Of a DNA stretch of 64,000 nucleotides, positions 60,741 through 64,000 are shown piece after piece; position 1 is the stretch's first letter, and the number at the start of each line of letters is the position of its first letter. The stretch comes from Desulfotomaculum nigrificans DSM 574. Its GTDB lineage: Bacteria > Bacillota > Desulfotomaculia > Desulfotomaculales > Desulfotomaculaceae. The notes below the pieces were generated by a model. The model was not told where the DNA came from. It saw only the letters and a program-made list of their open reading frames with translations, and ran no database searches. The stretch covers positions 2,507,755 through 2,571,754 of the forward strand of contig NZ_KI912183.1 in assembly GCF_000189755.2 (NCBI RefSeq). Direction: 5' to 3'. Made by a program: the position numbers and the translations under genes.

Positions 60741-62402
60741 ATGAAAATGTCCGGGGCGCAAATCCTTATTGACACATTAAAACAAATGGATGTAGATACA
60801 ATTTTCGGTTATCCGGGCGGGCAAGCGCTTCCTATTTATGATGCACTTTATGATGCAGATATTAGACATATATTGACCCGTCATGAGCAGGGGGCGGTTC
60901 ATGCCGCTGACGGATATGCCCGGGCTTCCGGGAGAGTGGGAGTTTGCCTGGCCACCTCCGGTCCCGGAGCCACCAACCTGGTGACAGGAATTGCCAACGC
61001 CTACATGGATTCTGTTCCTCTGGTGGCCATTACCGGTCAGGTACCTACCACTATGTTGGGGCGGGACTCCTTTCAGGAAGTAGACATCACCGGTATTACC
61101 CTCCCGATAACTAAACATAACTATATCGTGAAGGATATCCGGGATCTGGAAAAGACTATTAAAGAGGCCTTTTATATCGCCGGTACAGGCCGACCCGGCC
61201 CGGTTCTCATTGATATTCCGAAAGATGTATCCGCCGGGGAAATGGATTTCCACCGTAACGGTTTACCCGACTTACCCGGGTATCATCCACCCCGGGAGGG
61301 TAGGGAAGACCTTGTGAACCAGGCTGTACAGGCCATCGCCCAAAGCCAGCGGCCGGTTATTTATGCCGGGGGCGGTATTATTAGCTCCGGTGCCCATAAG
61401 GAACTAAGGAAACTGGCCGAAACTTTACTGGCCCCGGTGGCCACCACCTTGATGGGACTGGGTGCTTTCCCGGGAGATCACCCGCTGGCCCTGGGAATGT
61501 TGGGAATGCACGGCACCAAGTTTGCTAACTATGCAGTTTGTGAATGCGACCTGCTGATTGCCGTGGGTGTACGTTTTGATGACCGGGTTACCGGTAAAGT
61601 AGAATCCTTTGCCCCGGAGGCTAAAATTATTCATATCGACATAGATCCTGCTGAACTGGGAAAAAATGTACGGGTGGACATTCCTATTACCGGTGATGTT
61701 AAGCTGGTTTTGAACCAACTGTTGGAACGGCTTGAGGCAAAGCTGCATACTCACTGGCAAGATAAAATTGAGACCTGGAAAAAGGAATATCCCATTGATT
61801 TTAATGAAAACGGTGGTGGCTTAAAACCCCAACACGTGATCCGAGAAATTTACCGCCAGACCGGCGGCGAGGCCCGCATTACCACCGAGGTGGGGCAGCA
61901 CCAGATGTGGGCAGCCCACTATTACACCTTTACCAAACCCCGCTCCTTTATCTCTTCCGGGGGATTGGGTACCATGGGCTACGGCTTTCCGGCCGCCATC
62001 GGAGTACAGGTCGCCTGCCCGGAGGAAACAGTTTTCGATATTGCCGGGGACGGCAGCATTCAGATGAACATCCAGGAGCTGGCCACTGCTGTAGATTATG
62101 AACTGCCTGTCAATGTGGCCATTTTGAATAACGGTTATCTGGGGATGGTTCGCCAGTGGCAGGAATTACTTTACAATCGCCGCTATTCACACTCTGAAAT
62201 GACTAACCCGGACTTTGTTAAACTAGCCGAAGCCTATGGGGCCGAGGGCTACCAGGTTACCCGCAAAGACGAGGTGGCAGAGGTGCTGCAGTCGGCCATC
62301 CAGTCCCGCAAACCTGTGTTGATGGACTTCGTGGTGGAGCGGGAGGAAAATGTATTACCCTTTGTGCCGCCGGGTAAGGCGTTAAATGAAATGATTGATT
62401 AA
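60741..62402 (+). CDS. ilvB: Acetolactate synthase large subunit
   Basis: ThDP-dependent condensation of pyruvate with pyruvate or 2-oxobutyrate. I chose ATG 60741 ([16 protein letters not shown]), 6 bases after TAGGGGGTG; GTG 60732 lies in that Shine-Dalgarno. The 553-residue protein has the catalytic-Glu region [15 protein letters not shown], the FAD-domain core, and the ThDP motif [21 protein letters not shown]. Confidence 0.97.
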   Translation: MKMSGAQILIDTLKQMDVDTIFGYPGGQALPIYDALYDADIRHILTRHEQGAVHAADGYARASGRVGVCLATSGPGATNLVTGIANAYMDSVPLVAITGQVPTTMLGRDSFQEVDITGITLPITKHNYIVKDIRDLEKTIKEAFYIAGTGRPGPVLIDIPKDVSAGEMDFHRNGLPDLPGYHPPREGREDLVNQAVQAIAQSQRPVIYAGGGIISSGAHKELRKLAETLLAPVATTLMGLGAFPGDHPLALGMLGMHGTKFANYAVCECDLLIAVGVRFDDRVTGKVESFAPEAKIIHIDIDPAELGKNVRVDIPITGDVKLVLNQLLERLEAKLHTHWQDKIETWKKEYPIDFNENGGGLKPQHVIREIYRQTGGEARITTEVGQHQMWAAHYYTFTKPRSFISSGGLGTMGYGFPAAIGVQVACPEETVFDIAGDGSIQMNIQELATAVDYELPVNVAILNNGYLGMVRQWQELLYNRRYSHSEMTNPDFVKLAEAYGAEGYQVTRKDEVAEVLQSAIQSRKPVLMDFVVEREENVLPFVPPGKALNEMID

Positions 62403-62422
62403 GAGAGGGGGCTAAAATCGGC

Positions 62423-63930
<1,508 letters not shown>

Positions 63931-63937
63931 CTTTGGA

Positions 63938-64000
63938 GCATTCCTTTGGGGTCAGGCTGTTGGCTATTAGCTATTAGCTTTTAGCCAGCAGCTGATCCGA
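63938..64000 (+). repeat. Intergenic repeat element after ilvC, cut by the window end (copy F)
   Basis: GCATTCCTTTGGGGTCAGGCTG (63938-63959) leads into heptads TTGGCTA, TTAGCTA, TTAGCTT, TTAGCCA (63960-63987), then GCAGCTGATCC, which pairs with the left edge. The far edge runs out of the window. Confidence 0.8.

Overview
The window reads as one stretch of a spore-forming, Gram-positive Firmicute chromosome, most likely a Peptococcaceae or Desulfotomaculum-like anaerobe. Evidence: the Firmicute order rpoB-rpoC-L7Ae-like-rpsL-rpsG-fusA-tuf followed by the S10, spc and alpha operons; an L10 leader with an attenuator; T-box leaders; a CwlD-type spore cortex amidase; zinc-binding forms of S4, S14 and L36; frequent GTG/TTG starts behind strong AGGAGG Shine-Dalgarno sequences; and an EF-Tu with a cysteine cluster. 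The taxonomic placement is inference from memory of these families, not from a search.

Layout. 1-3.0 kb: nusG (5' end cut off by the window), rplK, rplA, L10 leader, rplJ, rplL. 3.1-10.4 kb: rpoB and rpoC behind their own promoter. 10.45-15.1 kb: L7Ae-like K-turn protein, rpsL, rpsG, fusA, tuf behind a strong promoter. 15.2-30.1 kb: rpsJ to rplQ, including secY, map, infA, rpmJ and rpoA; adk is missing between secY and map. 30.2-35.7 kb: ECF transporter energising module (two ATPases and EcfT), truA, rplM, rpsI, cwlD. 35.9-41.2 kb: a cysteine-desulfurase-like enzyme, a convergent pair of FliK-like and FlhB-like orphans, a LysE-type exporter, and an AMMECR1 fusion protein with its radical SAM partner. 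41.2-53.1 kb: arginine biosynthesis argC-argJ-argB-argD-carB-argF-argG-argH, with carB but no carA. 53.2-58.2 kb: a more AT-rich island with an IS607-type element (serine recombinase TnpA and TnpB), a SWIM zinc-finger protein and a YkgJ-type cysteine-cluster protein. 58.2-64 kb: two successive promoter/T-box units and ilvD-ilvB-ilvN-ilvC.

Functionally the window joins the translation/transcription core, tRNA modification and secretion genes to two amino-acid pathways. The arginine genes convert glutamate-derived intermediates to arginine. The ilv genes make branched-chain amino acids and appear to be gated by uncharged tRNA(Ile) and tRNA(Leu), judging by the T-box specifier triplets.

The most unusual non-coding signal is a family of intergenic elements found at ten places, mostly inside operons. 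They are built of degenerate heptanucleotide tandem repeats, or of 33-34 nt units, often arranged as inverted arms. Six copies share an edge module close to GCATTCYTTTGGGGTC followed by CTGTTAGC, or its complement. Other points worth a look are a TnpB lacking the canonical second RuvC acidic residue, the duplicated T-boxes with different specifiers, the EF-Tu cysteine cluster, and the LigB-AMMECR1 fusion. No tRNA, rRNA or CRISPR array was seen.
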